DNA of 64,000 nt from Planktothricoides sp. SR001 (GCF_001276715.1 NZ_LIUQ01000031.1:1-64000), one strand, 5' to 3'. Counted from the stretch's first letter, positions 43,458 to 53,804 are shown. Made by a program: numbers and translations. Notes: generated by a model not told the origin, from the letters alone.

Positions 43458-44834
43458 TTACTTGAGAAATTCCAGGCAGAGTTGCCGGAAATGATCCCCC
43501 CGTTGCTCAAAATTTTGATATTGATCAAAACTGGCACAAGCGGGAGAGAGTAATACTACCTTAGCTCCAAGTTCTTGAGCCAATTGAGCCGCCCTGGGAA
43601 CAGCACGATCCATTGTGCCAACAATTTCATAACGTTGATGGCCAACTTCTTGCAAGCGTTGGGCAAATTGCGCGGCGGCATCCCCAATTAATAACACTGC
43701 TGCGGCTTTGGTTTGAATGATTCTGTACCACCCCGTATCATCCCCAGTTTTGGGATCCCCACCGGCAATGAGAATCACTGGCGCTGCTACGGATTTTAAC
43801 CCGACTTCGGCGGCGTCGTAGTTGGTGGCTTTGCTATCATTAATAAACTCAATGCCTTGCCAAGTGGTAATCAGTTCTAAGCGGTGGGGGACTCCGGGGA
43901 ATTCCGCAATGGCTTGGGCGATCGCCTCTTTTTTGATCCCCGCCAAACTAGCGGTAGCCACTGCCATCAGCAAATTTTGTTGATTATGGTCGCCACACAT
44001 TCGCAAAGCATCAGCCCGGACGATTTTTTCTCCTTTAAATATCACCCAGCCATTTTCAATATAAGCGCCCTTTTCTGGATCGCCTAATAGGTGACTTTTT
44101 CCCTGGGTGCTAGTCCAACAAGCATCGGGCCAACGAGTAGCTAAATGTTGCCGTAAATAGGGGTCATCGCCATTAATTACCCGATACTCAGACCGTTCTA
44201 ATAGAGAAGCTTTGATGTTGAAATAGTTCTCGATAGTATAGTGGCGACTCAGATGATCGGGAGTTAAGGTGGTAAAAACGCCAATTCTCGGCGCTAAAGA
44301 ATTAGAAGATTCAATTTGATAACTGCTAATTTCCGCAATCATCCAATCAATCGGTTTCACCGATGCTGATTTTTGGGGATTGACCGATTCCCAAACCAGT
44401 TCACAGGTGGCATAGCCGATATTGCCACAAGCCGGGGCATTAAATCCAGCGGTTTGGAAAATAGCCGCAATTAAAGCTGTTGTGGTGGTTTTGCCATTAG
44501 TGCCCGTAATACCCACCCAGGGGGCTTGGTTCAAATGACGCCAAGCGAGTTCCATTTCGCCAATAGTTTCAATGCCCATTTCTCGCGCTTTCACCAGGGG
44601 AGGAATATCCCAAGGAACTCCGGGACTGACTACTACTAATTCCAGGGATTTATCTGGGGTAAAAACATGGTCTAAATTGACTTCGATGCCAATGGCAGTA
44701 AGTTGTTGTTGTTGTTGGCGCAAACTGTCAGAATTGCCGCGATCGCTCACGGTGACTTGCCAAGCTTTTTGTTGCAATAACTTCGCTGCGGCAATTCCTG
44801 ATTTTCCTAAACCGATGATATGGGCTTTTGACAT
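43458..44834 (-). CDS. murD: UDP-N-acetylmuramoylalanine--D-glutamate ligase
   Basis: Adds D-Glu to UDP-MurNAc-L-Ala in the cytosol during peptidoglycan precursor synthesis. 458 residues. The three-domain Mur-ligase layout is visible: an N-terminal Rossmann domain ([20 protein letters not shown]), the ATP loop [17 protein letters not shown] near 110-125, NLTPDHL-equivalent [10 protein letters not shown] near 210, and the C-terminal domain with [18 protein letters not shown] and [19 protein letters not shown]. The length and all motifs are typical. Confidence 0.95.
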   Translation of the reverse strand: MSKAHIIGLGKSGIAAAKLLQQKAWQVTVSDRGNSDSLRQQQQQLTAIGIEVNLDHVFTPDKSLELVVVSPGVPWDIPPLVKAREMGIETIGEMELAWRHLNQAPWVGITGTNGKTTTTALIAAIFQTAGFNAPACGNIGYATCELVWESVNPQKSASVKPIDWMIAEISSYQIESSNSLAPRIGVFTTLTPDHLSRHYTIENYFNIKASLLERSEYRVINGDDPYLRQHLATRWPDACWTSTQGKSHLLGDPEKGAYIENGWVIFKGEKIVRADALRMCGDHNQQNLLMAVATASLAGIKKEAIAQAIAEFPGVPHRLELITTWQGIEFINDSKATNYDAAEVGLKSVAAPVILIAGGDPKTGDDTGWYRIIQTKAAAVLLIGDAAAQFAQRLQEVGHQRYEIVGTMDRAVPRAAQLAQELGAKVVLLSPACASFDQYQNFEQRGDHFRQLCLEFLK

Positions 44835-44967
44835 AGACGGGATATTTGATGAATGAAGATGACTGATGAGCAGCCGACGGAGGTTAAAACCTCCGTCTCA
44901 TAGCTCAAGTCCATTAAAATGGACTGAAGCGAACAGTTTAAGATAATTACAGTCGTCTTTAGAGGAC
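44835..44967. repeat. Two short hairpins upstream of murD
   Basis: GACGGAGGTT-AA-AACCTCCGTC (about 44877-44898) and CAAGTCCATT-AA-AATGGACTGAAG (about 44905-44928). The second resembles AAGTCAGTTAAAACTGACT near 62011. No gene. Confidence 0.8.
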
Positions 44968-45221
44968 TTACAGCAATTTTCTCCGCGAATAAACCACAAA
45001 TTTTTGTAGGGGCGAAGCATTCCGGCAGATAATTTATTACTTAGAATATTGTACAGGCCCGCGCATTCCGTAGGGGCGAATGGCCATTCGCCCGTACAAG
45101 GGCGAATGGCCATTCGCCCCTACAATATTTTAAGCAATAAGCTATCTACCGGAATGCGCGGGTCCCTACTGCCGGAATGCGCGGGTCATACCGTGGTTTA
45201 GTAATCTGAAAACCGCTGTAA
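44968..45221. mobile_element. MITE-like element, copy 2
   Basis: 254 bp bounded by TTACAGCAATTTTC and GAAAACCGCTGTAA. It contains nested palindromes with half-site GGGCGAATGG and several GCGCATTCCG motifs. Its two ends match, in inverted orientation, those of the element at 63776-63934, including GAATAAACCAC/GTGGTTTA-type subterminal sequence and ACCGTGGTTTAGTAATCTGA. No coding capacity; probably moved in trans by a transposase. Confidence 0.8.
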
Positions 45222-45328
45222 GCTTTTAGCAGGGGGTTTATAGCCCCCTGCGGGTGATGACTGCGGGTGAGGACTGCGGGTGATAACTGCGGGTGATAAC
45301 TGCGAGTTATGAGTGCGAGTGTTGCTAT
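45222..45328. repeat. Short tandem repeat upstream of the glyS stop
   Basis: Imperfect tandem copies of ACTGCGGGTGATA (about 45253-45306) follow a GCAGGGGGTTTATAGCCCCCTGC hairpin (about 45229-45251). The hairpin is a plausible terminator for glyS. Confidence 0.7.
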
Positions 45329-47500
45329 CTAACTTTTAACGATCGCGCCAAAATCTGCTAAAACACGAGCATGATTCCGCAATAATCCCAAAAGATTTAA
45401 GCGGTTGCGTTGAATTGCCGGATCTGAATCCATCACTAGGACACTTTCTGGGCCATCAAAAAAGTTGCTGACCGTTGGGGCAATTTCTGCTAAAGCATCG
45501 ACTAATTTTTGATAATCTCGTGCTTCACGGGCGGCTTGGGTTTTGGGAACTAATTGCACCAGAGAATCATAAAATTCTTGTTCAGAAGATTTTTGGAATA
45601 GTTTGGGATCGATCGCTTGCTTAGGTTCTAATTCAATGGTATCGAGTTCTCCTTGTTTGGCTAAACGGGAGGAACGGTTTACGGTTTCATAGATATTATT
45701 TAGGATGCCATTATTGCGGATAGATTGCAAGAATAAGGCGCGATCGCGCAAATCCAACAAATCTTTTAATCCCCGTTCCGTATATTCTGGGTCATTTTCC
45801 CCTAATACCGCATTCACCAAATCATAATCAACTCCGCGCTCTTCTTGCAACAGAGTTCTAATCCGTTGTAAGAAAAAGTCATACAATTGTGACAATAAAT
45901 CTGGGGAAGTATCGGGGTAAATTGTGCTAAATTCACAGGCGGCTTGTTCTAGCAAATGATATAAATTAAGGGGTAAATCTGCCGCCCAAATAATATTCAC
46001 GATCGCCGTAGCTGCCCGACGCAAGGCAAACGGGTCGGAAGAACCAGTAGGCAACATTCCCAAGCCAAAAATACTGACCAATGTATCCAGTTTATCCGCT
46101 AAAGCGATCGCTTGCCCTGTGATAGTATCTGGCAAACTATCACTAGCGCCCCGTGGCAAATAATGCTCAAAAATTGCCGTAGCTACTGCCTCGGTTTCCC
46201 CAGAAATGCGGGCATATTTTTCACCCATCACCCCTTGCAATTCAGGAAATTCATAAACCATCTGGCTGACTAAATCCGCTTTACAAAGTAATGCAGCCCG
46301 TTGGATATCTTTAGCTTTTTCGGCGCTGAGGGATAATTGATCTGTAATGAAACTGGCAATTTTGATAATGCGGTTGACTTTCTCCCGCACCGAGCCTAAT
46401 TTTTCTTGGAAAGTGACAGTTTCTAACTGGGCAACATAACTTTCTAAAGGTTTGGCGATATCGGATTTGTAGAAAAACTGGCCATCAGCTAACCGGGCTC
46501 TAATTACTCGTTCGTTGCCATTAGCAATAATTGCTGATTTTGCCGGATCGCCGTTAGAAATGGTGATAAAATAAGGGAGTAATTCTGTAATTTGCTTACC
46601 CGTTTTATCTCCATTTGTCTGATTTTTTAATACCGGAAAATACCGCTGGTGTGTCACCATAACCGTAGTAATTACTTCCGGCGGTAAAATTAAAAAGTCG
46701 TCGTCAAATTTGCCGATGACCGCTGTAGGCCATTCGACTAAGTTGGTGACTTCGGTGAGTAAATCGGCGGAAATTTCCGCAATGCCACCGACGTTTTCGG
46801 CGGTGGCTTTGACTTCCGCAATGATTTTTTCTTGGCGTTTTTCTGGGTCTACTTCAATATAAGCTTGCCGTAAAGTTTCGGCATAATCTGCGGCGTTAGC
46901 AATTTCCACGGGTTGAGGATGAAGGACGCGATGACCGCTAGAAATGCGATCGCTTTTGAGAGTTTCTGAGCCATTTTCTATGGCGATGGGCAGAATTTCT
47001 CGGTCTAATAATGCCACCAACCAACGCAACGGGCGAGAAAATCTTAAATCCCCATTTGCCCAGCGCATAAACCGTTTGCCTTCTAGTTTATTAATCCATT
47101 GGGGGACGAGTTCCGTGAGAATTTCCGCTGTAGTGCGTCCGGTAATTTTTTTGTTGACAAAGACAAAATCGCCTTTGTCCGTGGGGCGAATTTCTAAGTC
47201 GCTTAACTCGACGCCCTGTTTGCGGGCAAATCCTTCCGCAGCTTTGGTGGGTTTCCCATCTTTAAAGGCTGCTTGGGCTGGTGGGCCTTTAATTTCCTCT
47301 TCGCGATCGGGCTGCTGGGTGGGCAAACCAGAGATTAAAACGGCCAAACGGCGCGGGGTGCCATAGACTTGGGTGGCTTTGGGGGTGAGAAAGTTTTCTG
47401 CCAGGGTGTCCGGAATGAGCGATCGCCACTGAGAAATCGCTGTTTCGACAAAGCTTGCGGGTAATTCTTCTGTACCGACTTCTAATAAAAATGTAGTCAT
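45329..47500 (-). CDS. glyS: Glycine--tRNA ligase beta subunit
   Basis: Beta subunit of the tetrameric (alpha2beta2) bacterial glycyl-tRNA synthetase. 723 residues. N-terminal [20 protein letters not shown] and [14 protein letters not shown] are the family start. [28 protein letters not shown]-like [16 protein letters not shown], and the HD-like/anticodon-binding C-terminus ([37 protein letters not shown]) follow in the normal order. The length is normal. The alpha subunit is not in the window, as usual for cyanobacteria where the two genes are separate. Confidence 0.97.
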   Translation of the reverse strand: MTTFLLEVGTEELPASFVETAISQWRSLIPDTLAENFLTPKATQVYGTPRRLAVLISGLPTQQPDREEEIKGPPAQAAFKDGKPTKAAEGFARKQGVELSDLEIRPTDKGDFVFVNKKITGRTTAEILTELVPQWINKLEGKRFMRWANGDLRFSRPLRWLVALLDREILPIAIENGSETLKSDRISSGHRVLHPQPVEIANAADYAETLRQAYIEVDPEKRQEKIIAEVKATAENVGGIAEISADLLTEVTNLVEWPTAVIGKFDDDFLILPPEVITTVMVTHQRYFPVLKNQTNGDKTGKQITELLPYFITISNGDPAKSAIIANGNERVIRARLADGQFFYKSDIAKPLESYVAQLETVTFQEKLGSVREKVNRIIKIASFITDQLSLSAEKAKDIQRAALLCKADLVSQMVYEFPELQGVMGEKYARISGETEAVATAIFEHYLPRGASDSLPDTITGQAIALADKLDTLVSIFGLGMLPTGSSDPFALRRAATAIVNIIWAADLPLNLYHLLEQAACEFSTIYPDTSPDLLSQLYDFFLQRIRTLLQEERGVDYDLVNAVLGENDPEYTERGLKDLLDLRDRALFLQSIRNNGILNNIYETVNRSSRLAKQGELDTIELEPKQAIDPKLFQKSSEQEFYDSLVQLVPKTQAAREARDYQKLVDALAEIAPTVSNFFDGPESVLVMDSDPAIQRNRLNLLGLLRNHARVLADFGAIVKS

Positions 47501-47940
47501 ATTCGATCGGGATAACCGCTTGGGGTTTAAGGTTCGTTAGAATAGTGTACCGTGGCTTGATGTTTCACGATTCTACAGTGGCAGGTTTTTCCTAGTGGGG
47601 CGGGTTTCGGGGTGCGATCGGATTTCTAAGCTGTTATGGATTTACCAGCAGGATTTTCGCGTAGGGGCTGTCGCCAAGCCCTCTCGCGTAAGTCCTGAAA
47701 TTTAATAAAAAGTAAAGGATCTTATAAAACTTGTTCTGATATACTTTAAGGCATAAATTTCAAAATTGCAGACCTCTAAACTGATTCAGATATTGCGTGA
47801 ACCTTTAAGACTCTTTGACAAGAAACTCGCCGCTCAGTTAAGTCAGTTTTTCCTACCCGTTAACTGATGATTTGATGAGAGGGTTGAGGTCAAATATTCA
47901 GACATGGCAATGAAGTTGATCAACTAAAGACAGGTAAAAT
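47501..47940. other. Intergenic region at the left edge of the defence genes
   Basis: 440 bp between divergent glyS and the DUF262 gene. One GTAGGGGCTGTCGCCAAGCC-like repeat lies near 47662. No gene or clear promoter is visible. Confidence 0.55.
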
Positions 47941-50109
47941 ATGAAATACCAGACTGAAACTTTGAAAGAAATATTTCAGGCAGATTCAAATAATAAATTA
48001 GTTTTGCCTGATTTTCAAAGAGATTTTGTGTGGGAGCTAGAAAAACAAAAAGGGCTTATTTCTTCATTGTTAGTAGGTCTTCCTATTGGTAGTATTCTTA
48101 TTGTCGAAGGCAAAAAAGATGATTTTCCTTCAAGGCCACTAATTTTTACAGAAAGGATAACGCCAAAAGAAGACTGTAATTTTCTTCTAGATGGTCAGCA
48201 GCGACTATCTTGCCTTAAAAGCATCTTTGATGATTTATTTACAAGGAATGATGATTGGAATGATGTTATAAAAAAGTTATATGGAAAATTGCAAAATCGA
48301 TGGTTTCTTAAAATGAAACCTGATGAGGGTTTAGATGATATTTTTGGCTGGGAAAAACTAAAATTCGCTAAAAAGGATTTAGAAAAGTATGATCCCGATC
48401 AAATACAAGATTTTGTTGTTTGTTATAAAATTTTTGTTAAAGATAAAGATAAAGCTTGGTATCATCCTGCTTATCAAGTTGTTCAGTCTTCAGCAAACGA
48501 ACAACCTGGTTTGTATGAGCGCAAGAACCTGTTAGCTAAAGAGTATGCGAAACACGGAGTTGTCCCTTTATTTGAGATATATCCTGAGAATGGTAATGAT
48601 CTTTCATTGCATTCTTTGACTTTACGTGCAATTGCCAATAATAGAAGGGACGAGCTTAAAGCAAAAGTACAAGATGGAAAGTTTTCAGTTGAGGATCTAT
48701 TAGGGCATTTTAATTCAGATATTTCAAATCTTACAGAGGATGAAATAGATGAGTTTTGGAGTGACTTGGCATCAGAATGGCGGACTAATATAAAAAACGC
48801 CTTGGACAGTTTGTTAGAGCAAAAAGTATCTGAAATCTTATTACCCTCTGAGGAAATATCAAGAGCCGCATCAATATTTGAAAAAAGTAATGAGGGAGGT
48901 ACTCGTCTTAGTAATTTTGATTTAATCGTTGCAAAAAATGCTAAAACCGGAACAGAATCTTTGTCTGATACCTTTAAACAATTGCTCCAAGAAAATCTTG
49001 AAATTCCTGATTCTATTTGTTATAGCAAGAATAAGGATTGGCAATTAAATTATATGGAAGCAATGCAAGAAAGTTTAATCAATAAAGTTATTACAGATCA
49101 GTTTCTCCTTTTATTATCACTTCTTTCTTCTCAAACTGAAGCAGAGAATGGAGTTGATCACCTTAAATTAGAATATCTTAAGCAAACTACAATCCTAAAA
49201 TTAAAGCCAGATCAAATTGTTAAACACTCTAAACGAGCCATGAAATCTTTGATTAAAGCTTTTGCCTTTCTACAGCATCGTTGTGGAATTGTATATATCA
49301 AAGATTTATCTTATAAATTGATGCTGCTTCCTATTGCTTATCTTTTCTCTATAGAAGAGCCTATTGAGGAAGAGTCGATCAATGAAGAATCCATCAATGT
49401 AACTATATGGACTGATGAAAAGCAGATTAATAAAATAGAATATTGGTATTGGTCTAGTTTATTTAGTGGAAGTTATAAAGATAAGCAAAATGAGCGCTGT
49501 TTAGAAGATATTAAGTCTCTTTATAAATGGATATTAAATGAAACTGCGAATCCCTTTAAACCACGGGCAGATAAAGTATTTGACCAGCGTGATTATTCAG
49601 ACGATAAAGTGCTTCTTCTTCAGAATGAACAAACACCTCCAACAGCAATACAAGATGGGATTTTGCAATATATTTTAAGTCAACAACCAAAAGATTTTCT
49701 TTTGGATCCTAAATCACCACCTACTAAGCTCAAAGCTTGGGACATTGCGAAAGAAGCCAAAAAACTTGAAAAACATCATATTGTTCCTCTAGGTTGTGTA
49801 ACTGATATTGGAGAAAATACAAAGTCTTTGCGAAATGACAAAAAACACTTACTCAATAGTCCTCTGAATTTGACCTATATTTCCAAACAAGCTAATAAAC
49901 AGATAACAGATAAAGAACCCTCTCAGTATTTATCTCTCTTATTGGAGACTATAGTAGATGGTCATCAAATTTCACCCAACATGATTCATGAGATCAAAGA
50001 ACGTAGACCTTCAAATTATGATGAAGAATTTTATAGGAAAGTGTTTCGAGATAGATTTGATACACTTAAACGGGCAGTAAAAGTAGAGCTAGAATCTTTA
50101 ATTGATTGA
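47941..50109 (+). CDS. DUF262 / HNH (DUF1524-like) protein, GmrSD-like
   Basis: 722 residues. N-terminal DUF262 (ParB/Srx-like NTPase-nuclease fold): LPDFQRDFVWELEKQKGLIS near 22-41, LPIGSILIV, and the catalytic FLLDGQQRLSCLKSIF near 81-95. The middle is a long helical region. The C-terminus (~605-690) has a degenerate HNH of the DUF1524 type: KKLEKHHIVPLGCVTDIG followed by NSPLNLTYISKQANKQI, where H-H...N...N fits the nuclease core. Single-chain GmrSD-like proteins are modification-dependent restriction or NTP-sensing antiphage factors. It is the first gene of the defence cluster and is convergent with the next gene. Confidence 0.88.
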   Translation: MKYQTETLKEIFQADSNNKLVLPDFQRDFVWELEKQKGLISSLLVGLPIGSILIVEGKKDDFPSRPLIFTERITPKEDCNFLLDGQQRLSCLKSIFDDLFTRNDDWNDVIKKLYGKLQNRWFLKMKPDEGLDDIFGWEKLKFAKKDLEKYDPDQIQDFVVCYKIFVKDKDKAWYHPAYQVVQSSANEQPGLYERKNLLAKEYAKHGVVPLFEIYPENGNDLSLHSLTLRAIANNRRDELKAKVQDGKFSVEDLLGHFNSDISNLTEDEIDEFWSDLASEWRTNIKNALDSLLEQKVSEILLPSEEISRAASIFEKSNEGGTRLSNFDLIVAKNAKTGTESLSDTFKQLLQENLEIPDSICYSKNKDWQLNYMEAMQESLINKVITDQFLLLLSLLSSQTEAENGVDHLKLEYLKQTTILKLKPDQIVKHSKRAMKSLIKAFAFLQHRCGIVYIKDLSYKLMLLPIAYLFSIEEPIEEESINEESINVTIWTDEKQINKIEYWYWSSLFSGSYKDKQNERCLEDIKSLYKWILNETANPFKPRADKVFDQRDYSDDKVLLLQNEQTPPTAIQDGILQYILSQQPKDFLLDPKSPPTKLKAWDIAKEAKKLEKHHIVPLGCVTDIGENTKSLRNDKKHLLNSPLNLTYISKQANKQITDKEPSQYLSLLLETIVDGHQISPNMIHEIKERRPSNYDEEFYRKVFRDRFDTLKRAVKVELESLID

Positions 50110-50167
50110 AGAAATTAATGATGGTCATCTAAATTAAATAAGCACTACATTCTGAGAACTTGTTGGA

Positions 50168-50295
50168 GAAAGTCGCATTCCTTTGTGGTTTGCGACGAGT
50201 ATTCTCTTCTTATCTCTCTATTTCTTTTAAAGAAAGTCGCATTCCTTTGTGGTTTGCGACGAGTATTCTCTTCTTATCTCTCTATTTCTTTTGCT
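50168..50295. repeat. 64-bp tandem duplication with hairpin between convergent defence genes
   Basis: Two nearly identical 64-bp copies (50168-50231, 50232-50295). Each contains GTCGCA-13 bases-TGCGAC, a hairpin that could act as a bidirectional terminator. The second copy includes the last codons (KEIER-stop) of the gene on the minus strand; the first copy is a non-coding duplicate of that end. Confidence 0.95.
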
Positions 50296-51335
50296 ATAGC
50301 CATAATTTTCTGTTGGTCTAATTCTATTCTTTCACTTAAGTTATATGTAGGCCAGTTCATGTATGAATATTCAAAATTAAACCATTTATGTGAAAAAAAC
50401 TGTTTCCATAGTGATGGATTTACTGGCTTTTGGCTCCAGGGGTTTTCCAAAATTACAATATCTCTCTCAAATGAGATAATTGCCGCATCTATTTTAGTTT
50501 TGGGATCTGTGAAACGTCCACAATGACTCATTTTATTGAAATCATAAGGCAGATTCAAACTAAAATTTTCAAAAATAGGAGCACCTTTCCATCCATAAAA
50601 AGCATACCAAATATCTCCAGAATAGAAAGCTCCATTTGCAGACATTACAGGTAAAGTTTTCTTAACCATAAGACTTGACAGCATATCCCAACTCTCATCC
50701 TGAAAATCTAACCATAGAATAGATGGAGCGTTTTCACTAAATTGACCTTCATTATTTTTTCTTTGATCTATCTTACTGATTACATTTTCTGTAACACTTT
50801 CACGAAGTTTTGGCTTGCCAAAAGGGGTACAAATATGTTCGGCAACCGAGACTTTACACTTTTTATTACTATAAGTATTCCCTGTTTTGCTGGCGAACGG
50901 ATTCTTTATAAATGCACTTAGACTTTTAGCTTCTTCATTATTGATTTGTTTTGCGTGTACTTCTATAAAAACTTTTGGATCCTGATTCATCACTACGAAC
51001 TCAGGAGTTTTCTTGGATTTACTTGTAATAACTGGCTCGACGGATATTCCACACATTAATAAGTCCCCAAAAGCTCTTATTTCACTTAATGCACTTGAAG
51101 AATGCGAATAATCATCTAGAGCTAATAACCTTTTTTTTAATTTTAAAATCCAGTCTCGGTGTTTGGGCAAAATATGCCTTATGGCTATTTCTGTATTAAT
51201 AGAAACTTGTGAATCTCTTTCTACTTCAGGAAATAGTAATCTTTTTAATGGGTGCTTTCTATCTTGGTTAGGAGCCTTCTTTATAGATTCTAGTTCTTCT
51301 TGTTCAAAAATAGAGGTTAGGAACTCTGAGTTCAT
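50274..51335 (-). CDS. Unrecognised protein in defence cluster, possible PD-(D/E)XK fold
   Basis: 353 residues from the ATG at 51335 (MNSEFLTSIFEQEELESIKK), preceded by GGAG; a TTG four codons earlier is less likely. I do not recognise the family. Residues ~82-130 resemble a PD-(D/E)XK nuclease core: a helix with Glu (SALSEIRAFGDLL), a strand with TPEFVV, then VFIEVHAKQ, where Glu125 and Lys129 could be the last two metal ligands, although the usual Asp is Glu112. Later segments ILWLDFQDESWD and FERDIVILENPWS look like core strands. Flanking genes all belong to restriction or defence families, so a nuclease or sensor role is plausible. Nothing here proves activity. Confidence 0.7.
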   Translation of the reverse strand: MNSEFLTSIFEQEELESIKKAPNQDRKHPLKRLLFPEVERDSQVSINTEIAIRHILPKHRDWILKLKKRLLALDDYSHSSSALSEIRAFGDLLMCGISVEPVITSKSKKTPEFVVMNQDPKVFIEVHAKQINNEEAKSLSAFIKNPFASKTGNTYSNKKCKVSVAEHICTPFGKPKLRESVTENVISKIDQRKNNEGQFSENAPSILWLDFQDESWDMLSSLMVKKTLPVMSANGAFYSGDIWYAFYGWKGAPIFENFSLNLPYDFNKMSHCGRFTDPKTKIDAAIISFERDIVILENPWSQKPVNPSLWKQFFSHKWFNFEYSYMNWPTYNLSERIELDQQKIMAIAKEIER

Positions 51336-51514
51336 TTTATTCTCCAATTATTTAAGTACCGATTGCTTCTTCTGTAGAAACAGCAAATATAGATCCGGTT
51401 TTATGCGGTAAAAAGTGTGACTCTATTATAATATAATATAAACCGATTATGACCGATCATTAAAACAGTCTTCACCAGAGAACTCACCAACCATACCGCC
51501 AAGGAGGACGCAGC

Positions 51515-52561
51515 GTGAGTAATATCGAACCTATCAAAGATCGCCAACTATTCCAAGAGATTCGCCAACTTATAGACACGGCCAAACAACGCGCCGCCGT
51601 TGCTGTTAATGCTGAACTTACCCTGCTTTATTGGCAAGTCGGTCAACGCATCCAAACCCAAATTCTTCAAGGCGATCGCGCTGAATACGGCAAACAAATT
51701 ATTAACACCCTTTCTGAACAACTAACCCAAACCTACGGGAAAGGTTGGAGTGAGAAACAACTCCGGCATTGTGTCCACTTTGCTGAAACTTTCCCAGACC
51801 TAGAGATTGTCTCCACACTGGGGAGACAATTAAGCTGGACACATCTCAAAACCCTTATGTATGTTGATGATGAATTGAAACGAGACTTTTACATCGAACT
51901 GGCACAACTGGAAAAATGGAGCGTTCGTCAACTACAAGAGCGAATGAACTCTATGCTTTATGAACGGACTGCACTTTCGCGTAAACCCGAAGAGACGATC
52001 CGCCACGACCTCGACCAACTGCGGAAAATGAAGCAAGTTACCCCAGACTTACTTCTCAAAGACCCCTACATTTTGGACTTCTTGCAGCTTAATGATCGCT
52101 ACCTCGAAAAAGATATCGAAGATGCTATCCTGCGAGATATCGAGCAATTTCTCCTAGAATTGGGAGCAGGATTTGCTTTTCTTGCTAGACAAAAACACCT
52201 GCAAATTGATGGAGATGACTTTTATCTCGATCTCCTTTTCTATAATCGCAAATTGAAACGCCTCGTGGCGCTCGACCTTAAACTCGGCAGCTTTGAAGCA
52301 GGATACAAAGGACAGATGGAACTGTATTTGCGCTGGCTGGCCAAACACGAACAAGAACCAGACGAAAAACCTCCCCTCGGTATAATTCTTTGTGCGGGAA
52401 AAAAACAAGAACAGATCGAACTTCTAGAGTTAGATAAAAGCGGCATTCACGTTGCCGAGTATCTCACCGTCTTGCCTCCGAAAGAAGTGCTGCAAGCGAA
52501 ACTCCAACAAGCGATCGTCGATGCCAGACACCGACTTGCCAGCGAGGAGCAATCCCAATGA
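51515..52561 (+). CDS. DUF1016 PD-(D/E)XK nuclease-domain protein (YhcG-like)
   Basis: 348 residues beginning with GTG after a perfect AAGGAGG site. The N-terminal helical DUF1016 domain (ELTLLYWQVGQRIQTQILQG, YGKGWSEKQLRHCVHFAETF, LSWTHLKTLM) is followed by the nuclease domain with GAGFAFLARQKHLQIDGDDF, FYLDLLFYNRKLKRLVALDL, where LDLLFYN and ALDLKLG carry the Asp and D-x-K ligands (~236 and ~254). The end is KPPLGIILCAGKKQEQIELL. Family members lie in restriction-modification and other defence islands and are considered nucleases of the Holliday-resolvase-like fold. It is 120 bp upstream of the methyltransferase. Confidence 0.92.
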   Translation: MSNIEPIKDRQLFQEIRQLIDTAKQRAAVAVNAELTLLYWQVGQRIQTQILQGDRAEYGKQIINTLSEQLTQTYGKGWSEKQLRHCVHFAETFPDLEIVSTLGRQLSWTHLKTLMYVDDELKRDFYIELAQLEKWSVRQLQERMNSMLYERTALSRKPEETIRHDLDQLRKMKQVTPDLLLKDPYILDFLQLNDRYLEKDIEDAILRDIEQFLLELGAGFAFLARQKHLQIDGDDFYLDLLFYNRKLKRLVALDLKLGSFEAGYKGQMELYLRWLAKHEQEPDEKPPLGIILCAGKKQEQIELLELDKSGIHVAEYLTVLPPKEVLQAKLQQAIVDARHRLASEEQSQ

Positions 52562-52677
52562 AGGAAGCCTAAACTTTGATTCGAGCAGCCTTTGAACCCT
52601 TTGAACATTTTGGCGACTTGTAGTTTGCTATTCTGTAACCCAGAATCATTAACCTGTAGTAGTAGAATATCATATTA

Positions 52678-53787
52678 ATGCAGAAATTATCGAATATGCA
52701 AAAAAGTATTCAGCTAAATTTATTCGAGCCTTTATTAGAGATTCCCTACCATTCTCCTGACATTCCATTTCAACCCAAAAAAACCGTGAAGGCGATCGAG
52801 CTGTTTGCCGGGGCAGGGGGTCTAGCATTAGGATTAGAAAAAGCTGGCTTAAAAACCCAGTTTTTAGTAGAAATCGATAAAGATGCCGTGGCTACTTTAC
52901 GACACAATCGACCTGATTGGCATATTATCCATGATGATATTTCTAAAGTTTCGTTTAAACAAATGTCGGCAGATGTAGTTACAGGAGGATTTCCTTGTCA
53001 ATCATTTAGTTATGCCGGTAAAAAGCTAGGGCTGGAAGATACCAGAGGAACTTTATTCTATGAATTTGCTCGATGCGTTCAAGAAATTAAACCCAAATTA
53101 TTCTTAGCGGAAAATGTCCGGGGCTTAATCAGTCATCAACAAGGGGAAACTTTAAAAATTATTTTAGCAATTTTAGAGTCTTTGGGTTATCAAGTTCAAT
53201 ATCGATTGCTGAATGCAGTGAATTATGATGTCCCCCAAAAGCGAGAAAGAATTATTATTGTGGGGACTCGTTCCGATCTAAATGTTCAGTTTTTTTATCC
53301 TGAACCTTCTCAAAAAATTCTCACCTTAAGAGATGCTCTAAACAATGTTCCGCCCTCCGCAGGAGTCAAATACAGTAAAAAGAAAGCAGAAGTGTTAAAA
53401 TTAGTGCCGCCGGGGGGATGCTGGAGAGATTTACCGGAAAATATCCAAAAAGAATATATGATGAAAAGTTATTATTTGGGTGGGGGTAAAACTGGGATGG
53501 CACGTCGGATTTCTTGGGATGAACCGAGTTTAACTTTGACCACTTCTCCTTCTCAAAAACAAACCGATCGCTGTCATCCCGACGAAACGCGACCTTTTAC
53601 CGTCCGGGAATATGCCAGAATTCAAACGTTTCCTGATGATTGGGAATTTATGGGAGGGATTACATCACAATATAAACAAATCGGAAATGCGATTCCGGTA
53701 AATTTTGCCTATCATTTAGGACGCTCAATTATATCCGCTTTGACAGGATGTTTTGGCGAAAAAATTAATCGAGCGTTTTTTAATTAA
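52678..53787 (+). CDS. DNA (cytosine-5) methyltransferase
   Basis: 369 residues. All main C5-MTase motifs are present. Motif I IELFAGAGGLALGLE near 40-54, motif IV GGFPCQSFSYAGKK near 102-115 with the catalytic Cys, motif VI ENVRGL near 145, motif VIII QKRERIIIVG near 183, and motif X GNAIPVNFAYHLG near 340. The target-recognition region (SYYLGGGKTGMARRISWDEP, SLTLTTSPSQKQTDRCHPDE) is short, as in Dcm-like enzymes; the specificity cannot be read from sequence. An ATG at 52696 is an alternative start. No classical cognate restriction enzyme is adjacent; the DUF1016 protein, the unknown protein or the DUF262 protein may be the partner, or it is a solitary methylase. Confidence 0.95.
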   Translation: MQKLSNMQKSIQLNLFEPLLEIPYHSPDIPFQPKKTVKAIELFAGAGGLALGLEKAGLKTQFLVEIDKDAVATLRHNRPDWHIIHDDISKVSFKQMSADVVTGGFPCQSFSYAGKKLGLEDTRGTLFYEFARCVQEIKPKLFLAENVRGLISHQQGETLKIILAILESLGYQVQYRLLNAVNYDVPQKRERIIIVGTRSDLNVQFFYPEPSQKILTLRDALNNVPPSAGVKYSKKKAEVLKLVPPGGCWRDLPENIQKEYMMKSYYLGGGKTGMARRISWDEPSLTLTTSPSQKQTDRCHPDETRPFTVREYARIQTFPDDWEFMGGITSQYKQIGNAIPVNFAYHLGRSIISALTGCFGEKINRAFFN

Positions 53788-53804
53788 TTCGAGTCAAAGT
53801 AAAA

